Shown here: positions 7,717 to 17,102 of the stretch, piece by piece
Layout: every line of letters starts with the position of its first letter
Position numbering within the stretch: position 1 is the stretch's first letter
Source of the DNA: Methyloceanibacter stevinii
Lineage (GTDB): Bacteria; Pseudomonadota; Alphaproteobacteria; Rhizobiales; Methyloligellaceae
Direction: 5' to 3'
Length of the DNA: 64,000 nt
NCBI RefSeq assembly: GCF_001723355.1
Contig: NZ_LPWE01000013.1
Location: 248,001-312,000, forward strand
Position numbers and translations under genes: made by a program
Notes under the pieces: model-generated
The model's database searches: none
What the model was told of the DNA's origin: nothing
Seen by the model: only the letters and a program-made list of their open reading frames with translations

Positions 7717-8431
7717 CTCGTGATTATGTCACCTCAGCCGAAGCTCCAAAAGCGGAGGTGTAGCCAAGCCACCGGGCCGTCTATGATGGCAGAGAATCTC
7801 CTAGAGGACGTGCCCCACTGGCACATTCTCACGTCTTTCGTAGTGACAAACGACACGAGGCTTAGAAAAAGTCAGCCCACGCGGCTTCCCCCGCTGTGCC
7901 CGGTGAAATGAGGACGCAGCATTTGCCGCGTGGTTGGCTTCAATCTCGCCAGCAACATCTGCCTGCTCCATGAGGGGCTGGGAGAGTGGCGCTGGCCGTT
8001 GGAATGAAGCGGTACCAAACCGATGGCGTAATTTGTCAGGCGGAGCGTCCGGAACAGCTCACGAGCGTGCTTCAATCCTATTGGCGTTTCCCCATGCTGT
8101 GGCACGCCATTGTGGGGTGGAATTCTTGTTGATAAGAGCAATGCTTCCTATGCTCGTTCCGTCGGAGGTGCCGGCTGGCCAACGTCTAAATCGACTCCGG
8201 TTCTTCATGCCAATCGACACCTAGGAGCACTCGCAATGCGGTTGCTCATGGATGGCGATAGGCCTCAATTTCGCCGACAGAGCGAGGGATGATTTTGGGC
8301 TGGCGCATCACAAAGGAACTGCCTCCGCGTGGTAGCTACTTGGTAGCTAGATCGGCCGAGAGAGTGGTGACTGAAAATGCTAAGCCACTGAAAGTGTGTA
8401 TATATTCGGCGCTGAATCGGGCCTTTCTGCT
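7717..8431. other. Gene-free 715-base stretch between the HEPN-like gene and the radC truncation point
   Basis: Open frames here are short, overlap on both strands and match nothing I know. It should contain the promoter of the leftward gene starting at 7716, but I cannot point to convincing -35/-10 boxes. A tandem GGTAGCTA-CTT-GGTAGCTA lies at about 8331-8349, close to the radC breakpoint. It may be decayed mobile-element sequence at the island edge. Confidence 0.5.
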
Positions 8432-9094
8432 TTAGTTGGTCATCTCGATATCGGCGCGGGAGGGCGTGGGGTCTCCGCTCGGGTGATTGTGGACGAGCAC
8501 GATGGCCGTAGCCGAGAGCTCCAGCGCCCGCTTCACCACCTCGCGCACATAGACGGGCGTGTGATCCACGGTGCCTTCCTGCTGGATTTCGTCGGCGATG
8601 ATCTGGTTGCGCTTGTCGAGAAAGAGAATGCGGAATTGCTCCTTCGCCTCGAAGCCCATGGCCGCACGGCAGTAATCCAGCACGCCTTGCCACGACGACA
8701 GCACCGGCCGCTCCAGGACTTCGCCGCGCATGAGCCGCAAGGCGGCGGCCCGCACGAGCTTGATCTCCGTCACGGCTGCGTCCCCGAGACCCGGCACTTC
8801 GAGCAACAGGTCCTCGGGCGCATTCATGGCCTCTGCGAAGGTGCCGAAACGGGCAAGGATGGCCTTGGCCAAGGGTTTCGTGTCCCGGCGGGGCATGGCC
8901 CGGAACAGGACCAGTTCCAGAAGCTCGTAGTCGGGGAGGGACTGCGCGCCGCCTTCGCGGAAACGCTTTCGCAGCCGTTCGCGATGACCGAGATAATGCG
9001 GCTTGGCGGCGTCTTGGAACCCAGGGCCTTCTGAGGCCGTTTGGTCGGCGGAGCCAGCCGTATCGTCAGAGCTCAGTTTTTCCTTAGAGCTCAT
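8432..9094 (-). pseudogene. radC: RadC/JAMM-domain protein, C-terminus missing
   Basis: 220 residues. The N-terminal UPF0758 helix-hairpin-helix part ([26 protein letters not shown], then [15 protein letters not shown]) is intact. The JAMM metal motif is reached: [20 protein letters not shown]. Normal RadC continues for about 30 more residues through a K-x-V...HDH-I/V-V segment to the end. Here the frame stops two codons after DIEMT (N, stop), and none of the three frames beyond resembles the lost segment, so this is not a simple frameshift. The accessory region begins exactly here, so an insertion probably cut the gene. RadC is generally not essential. The gene lies 43 bases downstream of map on the same strand. 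Confidence 0.8.
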
Positions 9095-9137
9095 TGGGTG
9101 GAGTCCCGGTTGGTCGGCTCTCCGAGCGGCTCACGCT

Positions 9138-9959
9138 CTAGGCGCGCACGGGTGGACGATCGAGTCCGGCCGGCGACAGGGTGAAAATCTTGCACCCCGT
9201 GTCCGTCACGCCGATCGTGTGCTCGTATTGCGCGGACAGCGAGCGGTCGCGTGTCACGGCGGTCCAGCCGTCGGAGAGGATCTTCACGTGCGGCTTGCCG
9301 AGATTGATCATGGGCTCGATCGTGAAGAGCATGCCGGGCTTGAGCGGCAGTCCTTCGCCCGGCTCGCCGTAGTGAAGAATGTTCGGCCGGTCGTGGAAAA
9401 CTTGGCCAAGGCCGTGGCCGCAGAAGTCGCGGACCACGCCGCAGCGCTCGCCTTCCGCATAGGTCTGGATAGCGTGGCCGATATCGCCGGTCGTCGCGCC
9501 CGGCTTGACCGCCTCGATGCCGAGCATCAGAGACTTATGGGTCACCTCGAGCAGGCGCTCGGCGGCGCGGGAGATCGCTCCGACCGGATACATGCGGCTG
9601 GAATCGCCATGCCAGCCATCGACAATGAGGGTGACATCAATATTGACGATGTCGCCTTCCTTGAGTGCACGCGGGCCCGGAATGCCGTGGCAAACGACGT
9701 GATTCACGGAGGTGCAGATGGATTTCGGGAAGCCGCGATAGTTGAGCGGGGCTGGTGTCGCGCCATGGGACGTGGCGAAGTCGAACACCAGATCGTCGAG
9801 CGCTTCAGTGGTTACGCCGGGTTCCACGTGCTCGACAAGCATGTCGAGGGCTTCGGCCACGAGCCGTCCCGCCTTCGCCATGCCGGCGAATGCTTCGGGA
9901 CCATGCAGCTTGATTCTGTTGTCGCGCGTCTGGGCGCGGGCGATTTCTAGTTCGGACAT
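9138..9959 (-). CDS. map: Type I methionine aminopeptidase
   Basis: 273 residues. It removes the initiator Met from nascent proteins in the cytoplasm. All five metal ligands of the pita-bread fold are visible: Asp in VNIDVT, Asp in WHGDSSRM, His in GHGLGQ, Glu in TIEPM and Glu in QYEHT. The substrate-pocket His lies in NHVVCHGIPG. Length and order match bacterial type I enzymes, with a short N-terminal extension. It is followed by truncated radC (43 bases) and preceded by sfsA (55 bases), all leftward, the usual sfsA-map-radC order in Hyphomicrobiales. Confidence 0.97.
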   Translation of the reverse strand: MSELEIARAQTRDNRIKLHGPEAFAGMAKAGRLVAEALDMLVEHVEPGVTTEALDDLVFDFATSHGATPAPLNYRGFPKSICTSVNHVVCHGIPGPRALKEGDIVNIDVTLIVDGWHGDSSRMYPVGAISRAAERLLEVTHKSLMLGIEAVKPGATTGDIGHAIQTYAEGERCGVVRDFCGHGLGQVFHDRPNILHYGEPGEGLPLKPGMLFTIEPMINLGKPHVKILSDGWTAVTRDRSLSAQYEHTIGVTDTGCKIFTLSPAGLDRPPVRA

Positions 9960-10014
9960 AGGATCGGATTATAGGGAGCGTTGTCCCTACAGCTAGTGCG
10001 AATTCGCATGAGGT

Positions 10015-10758
10015 TCAAGACGCGGCAGTTCCGTGGCCCTGCGTTCGCACCTGAATGGGCCGTGGGAGGCCGAGACCCTCCAAAGAAACGCTGGACGCCA
10101 TGGCCAGGGCCTCGACCCCGGAGGCCAATGCTGCCTGGAAGGCGGCCGCATACGCAGGGTCGATATCGTCGGCCCAGCGCGAGGCCTCCGCATCGCCCCG
10201 TTGGACGAAATAGACCATGACGGCACGCGCCCCGGCCGCCACCATGGTGGAGAGTTCGCCCAGGTGCTTGGCACCCCGTGCCGTCACCGAATCCGGGAAT
10301 TCGGCCAATCCGGCTTCCCGCATCAGATGAACGTTCTTGATCTCCACATAGCAGGGCGGGCGGGTTTCATCCTCGAGCAGGATGTCGATCCGGCTGTTCG
10401 TGCCATAGCGGACCTCGCGGCGGATGGAGGCATAGCCGGATAGCTCCGGAATGAGGCCCCGTTCGATGGCGGCGGCCACCGCCCCATTGGGGCTCGACGT
10501 ATTGATGCCGACAAGCGCCGGACCCCGGCCGAGATCGACCTCGATCAACTCCCAAGAGAAGGCCAGTTTCCGCTTCGGGTTGTTCGATTTCGACAGCCAA
10601 ACGCGCGAGCCGGGCTCCGCGAGCCCCAGCATGGAGCCTGGATTGGCGCAGTGAGCCGTGACCGTATCTCCGGTGAGGAGCTCAATATCGGACAGGAAGC
10701 GCTTGTAGCGCTTGACTAGCCGGCCTTCGACGAGCTGGGTTGGAAACCGCATGAGCAT
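10015..10758 (-). CDS. sfsA: SfsA family protein (sugar fermentation stimulation protein homologue)
   Basis: 247 residues, normal length. Family signatures are present in order: VEGRLVKRYKRFLSDIEL (OB-fold start), HCANPGSM, SRIDILLED, YVEIKNVHL and FPDSVTARGAKHL. The RIDILL...VEIKN core resembles a PD-(D/E)XK nuclease fold, and E. coli SfsA has been described as a DNA-binding protein; the cellular role remains unclear. Upstream of map in what is probably one transcription unit, and divergent from the molybdopterin-domain gene at 10853. Confidence 0.93.
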   Translation of the reverse strand: MLMRFPTQLVEGRLVKRYKRFLSDIELLTGDTVTAHCANPGSMLGLAEPGSRVWLSKSNNPKRKLAFSWELIEVDLGRGPALVGINTSSPNGAVAAAIERGLIPELSGYASIRREVRYGTNSRIDILLEDETRPPCYVEIKNVHLMREAGLAEFPDSVTARGAKHLGELSTMVAAGARAVMVYFVQRGDAEASRWADDIDPAYAAAFQAALASGVEALAMASSVSLEGLGLPRPIQVRTQGHGTAAS

Positions 10759-10852
10759 GGGGAAACCTAGAAAGGCCGCCCCGTTGCGGCAAGCGTCCTA
10801 TCGGCGCCGTCCCCACTAGACACGTGCCCGAACTTCCCCTTCACTCCCGGCC

Positions 10853-11620
10853 ATGAGCGAGGAGACGCAAAGCCCCGATACGGTGACGGCCGCGCTGATC
10901 GTGATCGGCGAGGAGATCCTCTCGGGGCGTACGATAGATACCAACACACCCTATATCGCCGCCCACCTCGGCAAGGCGGGGATTGCGCTGCGCGAAATAC
11001 GGGTGGTGGCCGATATCGAAGCCGAAATTGCCGACGCCGTGAACGCGTTGCGGCGGCGCTACTCCTATGTGCTCACGACAGGTGGGATCGGCCCCACGCA
11101 TGACGACGTAACCACGGATGCGATCGGGCTGGCCTTCAATGTTCCGGTCGGCATCAACGACGAGGCGGTGGAAGCGATGCGCCTGCAATACCGTCCTGAG
11201 GACCTGACGCCGACCCGACTGAGAATGGCGCGCATTCCCGAGGCCGCGCTCATCCACAATGCGGTTTCCCGTGCGCCCGGCTACATGATCGAGAACGTTA
11301 TCGTCATGGCCGGCATTCCGGCCGTGATGCAGGTCATGCTGGACGAGGTTCTCCCGCGCCTTGCCAAAGGACGCCCGTTAAGGGCGCGCGCGGTGCGGGT
11401 GAACGCACCGGAGAGTGAAGTGGCCACACCGCTCGCCGCACTCCAAGCAGCCTATGCCGACGTGCAGATGGGCTCCTATCCCTTCGTCGAGCAACGGCGC
11501 TACGGCACCTATCTCGTGCTTCGTTCCGTGGACGACGAAAGGCTCGGCGAAGCCCTCGAAGCCCTTTGGGGCATTATCAGCGAGCACGGTTTTACGGCCA
11601 GCCAAGTCGACGAATCTTAA
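10853..11620 (+). CDS. Molybdopterin-binding (MoaB/CinA N-terminal-like) protein
   Basis: 255 residues. Its N-terminal 170 match the MoCF_biosynth domain: ALIVIGEEILSGRTIDTN, then TTGGIGPTHDDVT, the ligand-binding loop of MoaB, MogA and the CinA N-terminus. It lacks the CinA C-terminal nicotinamide-nucleotide deamidase domain (about 160 residues), so it is a stand-alone COG1058 protein. In alphaproteobacteria such proteins are often labelled competence/damage-inducible protein A or FAD-pyrophosphatase-like; the substrate is uncertain. Divergent from sfsA across 94 bases. Confidence 0.88.
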   Translation: MSEETQSPDTVTAALIVIGEEILSGRTIDTNTPYIAAHLGKAGIALREIRVVADIEAEIADAVNALRRRYSYVLTTGGIGPTHDDVTTDAIGLAFNVPVGINDEAVEAMRLQYRPEDLTPTRLRMARIPEAALIHNAVSRAPGYMIENVIVMAGIPAVMQVMLDEVLPRLAKGRPLRARAVRVNAPESEVATPLAALQAAYADVQMGSYPFVEQRRYGTYLVLRSVDDERLGEALEALWGIISEHGFTASQVDES

Positions 11621-12177
11621 CGCCGGCTGGCCAGGCGGTACATTCCGAATCATTTTGGGTGCTGAGGCCCTAGCTTCAAAGCTGTGGAAATTTTTCGCGC
11701 TCGAGGCCGTCCAAAGAGCGGGCCGGGCCATTTTTTGACACGCGGCCCCAAGCGATTCGGACCGGCGTGGCCGCCGGGAAGTCCGACGTCTGCGCTTTTT
11801 CCAGGACGGCTCTGTCCTAGATGACTCGATCCTATCACAGGTAACAGACGCGCGGACGCGCGCGGAACGGTTCGAAATACACTGCATACGGAATAATGTG
11901 CTTGTCGTAGGCAGTGAAGCGTCGATGCAAACGGCGGCGACAACAATCTGCGACGAAGGAGGGGTAGCTGCCAGCTCTACCCGGCCGGAAAGCTTGAGAA
12001 TATCAGTCCGTAGACAGAGTATCGCTGGGTTCTAATGCCGGGCAGACCTGCGCAGAAAGTCCGTCACGGGAGGCCGTGAGTCAGCATGGCGGGACTGAAA
12101 CCGAGGCGCGGCGCAACCGCGGGGCGGTGCCCCTAGGCGCCATGGTGCGACGCCCATAACCCATTGATTTTACGCAA
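11621..12177. other. Gene-free region with strong potential secondary structure; possible non-coding RNA
   Basis: No credible protein. From about 12000 to 12170 the plus strand shows nested complementary arms: CACGG-GAGG-CCGTG, AGTCC paired with GGACT around it, and GGGGC-GGT-GCCCC. It is directly followed by a terminator hairpin with a T run in the plus direction. A plus-strand structured RNA is possible. I compared it by eye with RNase P RNA, 6S, SRP RNA and tmRNA and could not assign it. Confidence 0.35.
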
Positions 12178-12184
12178 TAAAAAA

Positions 12185-12215
12185 GGCGCGAGGAGCATTG
12201 CTCCCGCGCCTTTTT
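12185..12215. terminator. Bidirectional rho-independent terminator
   Basis: A stem GGCGCG-(A)-GGAGC paired with GCTCC-CGCGCC, with a one-base bulge and a 3-base loop, is flanked by an A run on the left and TTTTT on the right. It can end leftward transcription of the histone H1-like gene (stop 20 bases away) and rightward transcription from the 11-12 kb region. Confidence 0.85.
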
Positions 12216-12234
12216 GCGATGCTGTCGCGAAGGA

Positions 12235-12462
12235 CTAGGCCCTTTTGGTGGCCCTCTTTTTCGCCGGCGCCTTCTTCTTGGCGACCCGCTTCTTCGCAGG
12301 AGCCTTCTTCTTCACAGGCCGCTTCTTCGCAGCCGTGGTCTTGCGCACGGTTTTCTTCTTCGCCGGCGCTCTCTTCTTAGCGACGGTCCTTTTCTTGGCG
12401 ACGGTTTTCCGCTTGGCCGACGCCTTCTTCTTTGTTGCGGTCTTCTTCTTCGCTACTGCCAT
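12235..12462 (-). CDS. Histone H1-like Lys/Ala-rich DNA-binding protein
   Basis: 75 residues made almost wholly of K, A, R, T, V and P in degenerate AKK/APAKKR repeats (MAVAKKKTATKKKASAKR...). About half the residues are basic and there are no acidic ones. This matches the C-terminal tails of eukaryotic H1 and bacterial Hc1/AlgP-like proteins, which bind and compact DNA without sequence specificity. The protein is probably unstructured. It lies just downstream of nrdJ (57-base gap) on the same strand, ahead of a strong terminator. Function is inferred from composition. Confidence 0.8.
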   Translation of the reverse strand: MAVAKKKTATKKKASAKRKTVAKKRTVAKKRAPAKKKTVRKTTAAKKRPVKKKAPAKKRVAKKKAPAKKRATKRA

Positions 12463-12518
12463 TTCTAGATCCCTTCCTATCGGGTGGCTGGCTAATCGGA
12501 TGACACTAAAACTACACC

Positions 12519-15500
12519 CTAACTACACCCGCTCGTCGATCCGCACGTATCGCATTTCAGACACGTCCCGTTTCGGACGAGGGTAAAGTTGCCGCATTCT
12601 CCACATGCTTCCCCTTCATAACCCTTAACGCGCGCTTCGGCGACGAGCGCCGATGCACCGCGTTGGGCCAGGGCTTCGACAGCCAGCGCCACATGTTCGA
12701 CCGTGCTGGAAGACGTCGTGTCGAGCGACGCGGTCGTCGGACCGGCCGTTTCGGTAAGCGACTCTTCCTCATCGTCTTCGCTAAGAGCTTGCACCCGCGC
12801 CGTTGCGGATTGCGCATCGCCCGCCGCGGCGCGTTCGCCGAGCCGTCCCCGGGTGAAGCCGGGAGAGACGAGCAATTCGGGGCGCTGCTGGCCCTGGCCG
12901 GCATCGGCCGATCCAACGGTGGTGCTTCCAATTTCGTTAGGATCGACATGCGCCAGTTCGAAACGGCCGAGATAGGACACGGCCAGTTCACGGAACAGAT
13001 AGTCGAGAATGGACGTGGCGTTCTTGATGGCCTCGTTGCCGCGCACGGGCCTGCCGGTTCGAAACGGGTGAAGGTGAAGGCGTCGACGAACTCGTCAAGC
13101 GGCACGCCGTATTGCAGGCCGACCGACACCGCGATGGCGAAATTGTTCATCAGCGATCGGAAGGCGGCGCCTTCCTTATGCATGTCGATGAAAATCTCGC
13201 CCAGACGGCCGTCGTCGTATTCGCCGGTCCGCAGATAGACCTTGTGACCGCCGACCACGGCTTTCTGGGTATAGCCCTTGCGGCGATCCGGCAGACGCTC
13301 GCGATCCGCCGAAGCGCGTACACGCTCGATCACGCGCTCGACGATGCGCTCGGTGACGACTGTGGCGCGCTGGACTGCGGGCTGATCGGACGCGACCGCC
13401 GCCAGCACTTCGTCCTGCTCGTCCTCGTCCTCGGACAGAAGCTGGGCATTCAGCGGCTGCGAAAGCTTGGAGCCGTCGCGATACAGGGCGTTTGCTTTCA
13501 GGGCGAGACGCCAGGACAGGAGATAGGCCGCCTTGCAGTCCTCGACGGAGGCTCTCGTCGGCATGTTGATGGTCTTGGAGAGTGCGCCGGAGATGAACGG
13601 CTGCGCGGCCGCCATCATCCGGATGTGGCTTTCCACGGACAGGTACCGCGTGCCTTTGCGCCCGCAAGGCGAGGCACAGTCGAACACCGGCAAATGCGCG
13701 GGGTCGAGACCAGGCGCCCCTTCGAGAGTCATCGCACCGCAGGCATATTCGTTCGCGGCGTCGATGTCGGCCTTGGCGAAGCCGATTTCGGCCAGGAGGT
13801 CGAAATCGGGCAGATCGAGTTGCTCCGCGGTAAGGCCAAGCGTGCCGACGCAGAAGTCCTCCCCAAGGGTCCACTTGTTGAAGACGAACTTGATGTCGAA
13901 GGCGGATGAGACAGCCTTTTCGACCACGTCCAGCTTCTCAGGTGTGAAGCCTTTCTCCGCGAGGGCCTCGAGATTGACGCCGGGGGCGCCCTCGAGCGAA
14001 CCGCGGCCGACGGCATAGTCGATGATCTGCTTGATCTCGGCTTCGTCATAGCCAAGCGCTTCAAGCGCCTGAGGCACCATGCGGTTGATGATCTTGAAAT
14101 AGCCGCCGCCGGCGAGCTTCTTGAACTTCACCAAGGCGAAGTCCGGCTCGATGCCCGTCGTATCGCAGTCCATGACGAGCCCGATCGTGCCCGTGGGCGC
14201 GATAACGGTGGCTTGAGCGTTGCGGTAGCCATATTGGCGTCCAAGCTCCAGCGCCTGATCCCAGGCCCGCATGGCGTGGGTGAGGAGGCTCGGGTCGGGG
14301 CAGGCGGCATGGTCGAGCGGCACCGGCGGTGTCGACAGCTCCTCATAGCCATGCTGTTCGCCCCGTGACGCCCGCGCATGGTTGCGGATGACCCGCAGCA
14401 TGTGCTCGCGGTTCGCCTCGTAGCCGGGGAAGGCCCCGAGCTCGCGGGCCATCTCCGCGCTCGTGGCATAGGACACGCCCGTCATGATCGCGCTCAGCGC
14501 GCCGCCAATGGCCCGGCCTTCGTCGCTGTCATAGGGGATGCCGGAGGCCATCAGAAGGCCGCCAATATTGGCGTAACCCAGTCCCAGCGTCCGGTACTCA
14601 TAGGACAGCTGCGCGATCTGACGTGACGGGAACTGCGCCATGGTGACGGCGATTTCCAGCACGAGCGTCCACAGCCGGATGGCATGCTCGTAGCCTTCGA
14701 CGTCGAAGCTACCGTCCTTGGTGCGGAAGGCCATGAGGTTGAGCGAGGCCAGATTGCAGGCCGTGTCGTCGAGGAACATGTACTCCGAACACGGATTCGA
14801 GGCATTGATCGGGCCCGCGCTGGGGCAGGTGTGCCAGTCGTTGATGGTCGAATGGAACTGGATGCCCGGATCGGCGCAGGACCATGCGGCATAGCCAACC
14901 TGGTCCCAAAGCTCCCGCGCCTTCACCGTCTTCGCCACGCCGCCGGTCTTGCGCAGGATCAGATCCCAGTCGCCGTCCTCCTCGACGGCGGTCAGGAACT
15001 CGTCGGTGACGCGTACGGAGTTGTTCGAGTTTTGGCCCGCGACCGTGCGGTAGGCCTCCGAATCCCAATCCGTGTCGTAAGTGGGAATCTCGAGTGACGT
15101 GTAGCCCTGGCGTGCGAACTGAATGATGCGCCGGATCATGCTGTCCGGAACCTTTGCCTTGCGTGCAGCCTTGACCTCGCGCTTCAGTGCCGGGTTCTGC
15201 TTGGGATCGAAACAGCCGTCATTGTCGCTGTCGCAGTTGACGCAAGCCCGCAGCACCGCGTTCAGACGGTCCGATAGAACCTTGGAGCCGGTGACGAGCG
15301 CGGCAACCTTCTGCTCTTCGTGGACCTTCCAATTGATGTAGGACTCGATGTCCGGGTGATCCATGTCGACCACCACCATCTTGGCCGCCCGGCGCGTCGT
15401 ACCGCCGGACTTGATCGCGCCGGCGGCCCGGTCGCCGATCTTCAGGAAGCTCATCAGGCCGGAAGACTTGCCGCCGCCCGACAGGGGCTCGTTCTCGCCG

Positions 15501-16216
15501 CGCAGCGACGAGAAGTTGGTCCCGGTGCCCGAGCCGTATTTGAACAGGCGCGCCTCGCGCACCCACAGATCCATGATGCCGTTCTCGTTGACGAGGTCGT
15601 CTTCGATCGACTGGATGAAGCAGGCATGGGGCTGGGGATGCTCGTAGGCGGACTCGGAGGCCTTCAGGATGCCGGTCTCGAAGTCCACATAGTAATGACC
15701 CTGGCTCGGGCCATCGATGCCGTAGGCCCAGTGCAGGCCCGTGTTGAACCATTGCGGGCTGTTGGGCGCGCCCATCTGCTTCGCCAGCATGTAGCGCATT
15801 TCGTCGAAGAAGGCCTCGGCGTCGTCTTCGGACGAAAAGTAGCCGCCCTTCCAGCCCCAATAGGTCCAGGTGCCCGCCAAGCGGTCGAAGACCTGCCGCG
15901 CGTCGGTCTCGCTGCCGAACCGATCGGCCTCCGGCAGCGCTTCCATCGCGTCCATATCGGGCACGGAGCGCCACAGCCAAGAGGGGACCGAATTCTCTTC
16001 GACGCGCTTCAGCTTCGCCGCGACGCCGGCCTTGCGGAAATATTTCTGAGCCAGAATGTCAGCCGCGACCTGGCTCCAATGGGTCGGGACCGAGAAGCTC
16101 TCGAGAGCGAACACGACCGATCCGTCCGGGTTCTTGATCTCGCTCGCACTCTCGCGAAACTCGATACCGGTGTAAGGAGATTGCCCCCGCTCTGTAAAAC
16201 GTCGTTGAATCCGCAT
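12519..16216 (-). CDS. nrdJ: Vitamin B12-dependent class II ribonucleotide reductase (one apparent frameshift)
   Basis: It makes deoxyribonucleotides with adenosylcobalamin. After repair it is about 1230 residues, normal for the alphaproteobacterial form. It opens [20 protein letters not shown]. It carries the [21 protein letters not shown] active-site region, the [17 protein letters not shown] segment and a C-terminal zinc-ribbon-like end with CGECGNF and CLKCDTCG. The frame breaks at about 13047: EPAGP is followed by the wrong frame, and the remainder ([17 protein letters not shown]...) continues in another. Adding one G (CCG-GTG instead of CCGTG) restores the family sequence exactly, so a sequencing error or very recent mutation is likely. 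The upstream gap has DnaA-box-like sites. Confidence 0.93.
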
Positions 16217-16682
16217 CTTAGCTCATGCCCCTTTCGTGAATTTCGGCCCCAAATCGTGCATCAGTGCGAACTTTCAGACTGATCCGATTCGAAGGCGCCC
16301 TCAACCGCGAGCATCAACATATTGATGTTGAGAGGTTGAAATATACTAAACCCTGTGGGCACGTGGATGTATAGTATGTGGATAGCCGGTGGATAAGCTG
16401 CAAGCACCGGCAGGGAAAACCGCCAAGAATCCGTCATTTGGCCCCTAGGGCACTGCTCGGGGTCGACTCGGCGCCCGCGTCTTCCAGCAGTGCATAACGT
16501 GTTGACGAGGCCACGACATATGGGGGTCGGGCGGTGGCCGTGGCGCAGAGCAGGGCACAAATCGCGGGCCCACGCGGCCCTTCGTCCGCTGGACAGGGGC
16601 CCTGTGGGCGGGCCATAGTCCCTTATAGCGCACTGCACAAAATCGCGGCTGGGACGTGCGCATCCAACGGTGAAGGCTGACG
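16217..16682. other. Divergent intergenic region between nrdJ and the NDUFA12 gene
   Basis: A 466-base gene-free stretch. It holds the DnaA-like sites at 16377-16396 and an AT-rich segment at 16330-16385 that stands out from its GC-rich surroundings and is the best place for the nrdJ promoter. I looked for a cobalamin riboswitch, expected for some nrdJ genes, and found no B12-box (AGTCAGGA/GCCACTG) elements. Confidence 0.5.
16377..16396. promoter_or_regulatory. Two adjacent DnaA-box-like sites upstream of nrdJ
   Basis: On the minus strand the sequence reads TTATCCACC, GG, CTATCCACA: each is 8 of 9 to the DnaA box TTATCCACA, two bases apart, about 160 bases before the nrdJ start. AT-rich near-palindromic stretches centred near 16343 and 16372 lie beside them and loosely resemble paired NrdR boxes (about 29 bases apart), but the match is weak. 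DnaA and NrdR both regulate ribonucleotide reductase genes in other bacteria. Confidence 0.4.
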
Positions 16683-17066
16683 ATGGGATTCTTCAGTGAC
16701 TTGTTTACCTGGTGGCACGGCGACACGCTGGGCACGCGGCTCTATACGTGGCGCAAGGGCGAGCGCGTCGGCGAGGACGGGCTCGGCAACGTCTACTACA
16801 AGGAGCGGAACGGCACGCGCCGCTGGGTGATCTACAAGAACCTCTCCGAGGCCTCGCAGATACCGCCGGAATGGCACGCCTGGATTCACTTCATCACCAA
16901 CGAGCCGCCCACGGACGAGGACTACAAGCCCCGGCCCTGGGAGGAGGCGCATCGGCCCAACCTGACCGGAACGTATGAAGCCTACCGGCCGCCGGGATCG
17001 GTCATGCGCCCGCGTGTGCAGGAGCAGCCGCTGGATTACGAACCCTGGTCGCCGGAATCCTCGTAA
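16683..17066 (+). CDS. NADH:ubiquinone oxidoreductase accessory subunit, NDUFA12/B17.2 family
   Basis: 127 residues. It starts MGFFSDLFTWWHGDTLGTRLYTWRKG and carries the family block DGLGNVYYKER...RRWVIYKN, then IPPEWHAWIHF and PPTDEDY. NDUFA12-type proteins are supernumerary subunits of complex I shared by alphaproteobacteria and mitochondria; they sit on the peripheral arm at the inner membrane. Length is typical. The stop is followed 36 bases later by a methyltransferase gene on the same strand, and a DUF2155 gene comes after that, a common alphaproteobacterial order. Confidence 0.95.
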   Translation: MGFFSDLFTWWHGDTLGTRLYTWRKGERVGEDGLGNVYYKERNGTRRWVIYKNLSEASQIPPEWHAWIHFITNEPPTDEDYKPRPWEEAHRPNLTGTYEAYRPPGSVMRPRVQEQPLDYEPWSPESS

Positions 17067-17102
17067 GGCAATCCTCGAAGACGAGTTCCTCGAAGCCAAG
17101 TA

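Noticed and set aside
7740-7780. Possible third copy of the MSALGQKQTL-type repeat (CCAAAAGCGGA)
   Set aside because: Only about 11 bases match and the rest does not align.
8265-8693. Minus-strand frame overlapping the radC 3' end as a possible frameshifted RadC C-terminus
   Set aside because: Its translation does not contain the expected RadC C-terminal residues; it is a shadow frame running across the breakpoint.
16217-16682. Cobalamin riboswitch upstream of nrdJ
   Set aside because: Searched both strands for the B12 box and GCCACTG elements and found none.
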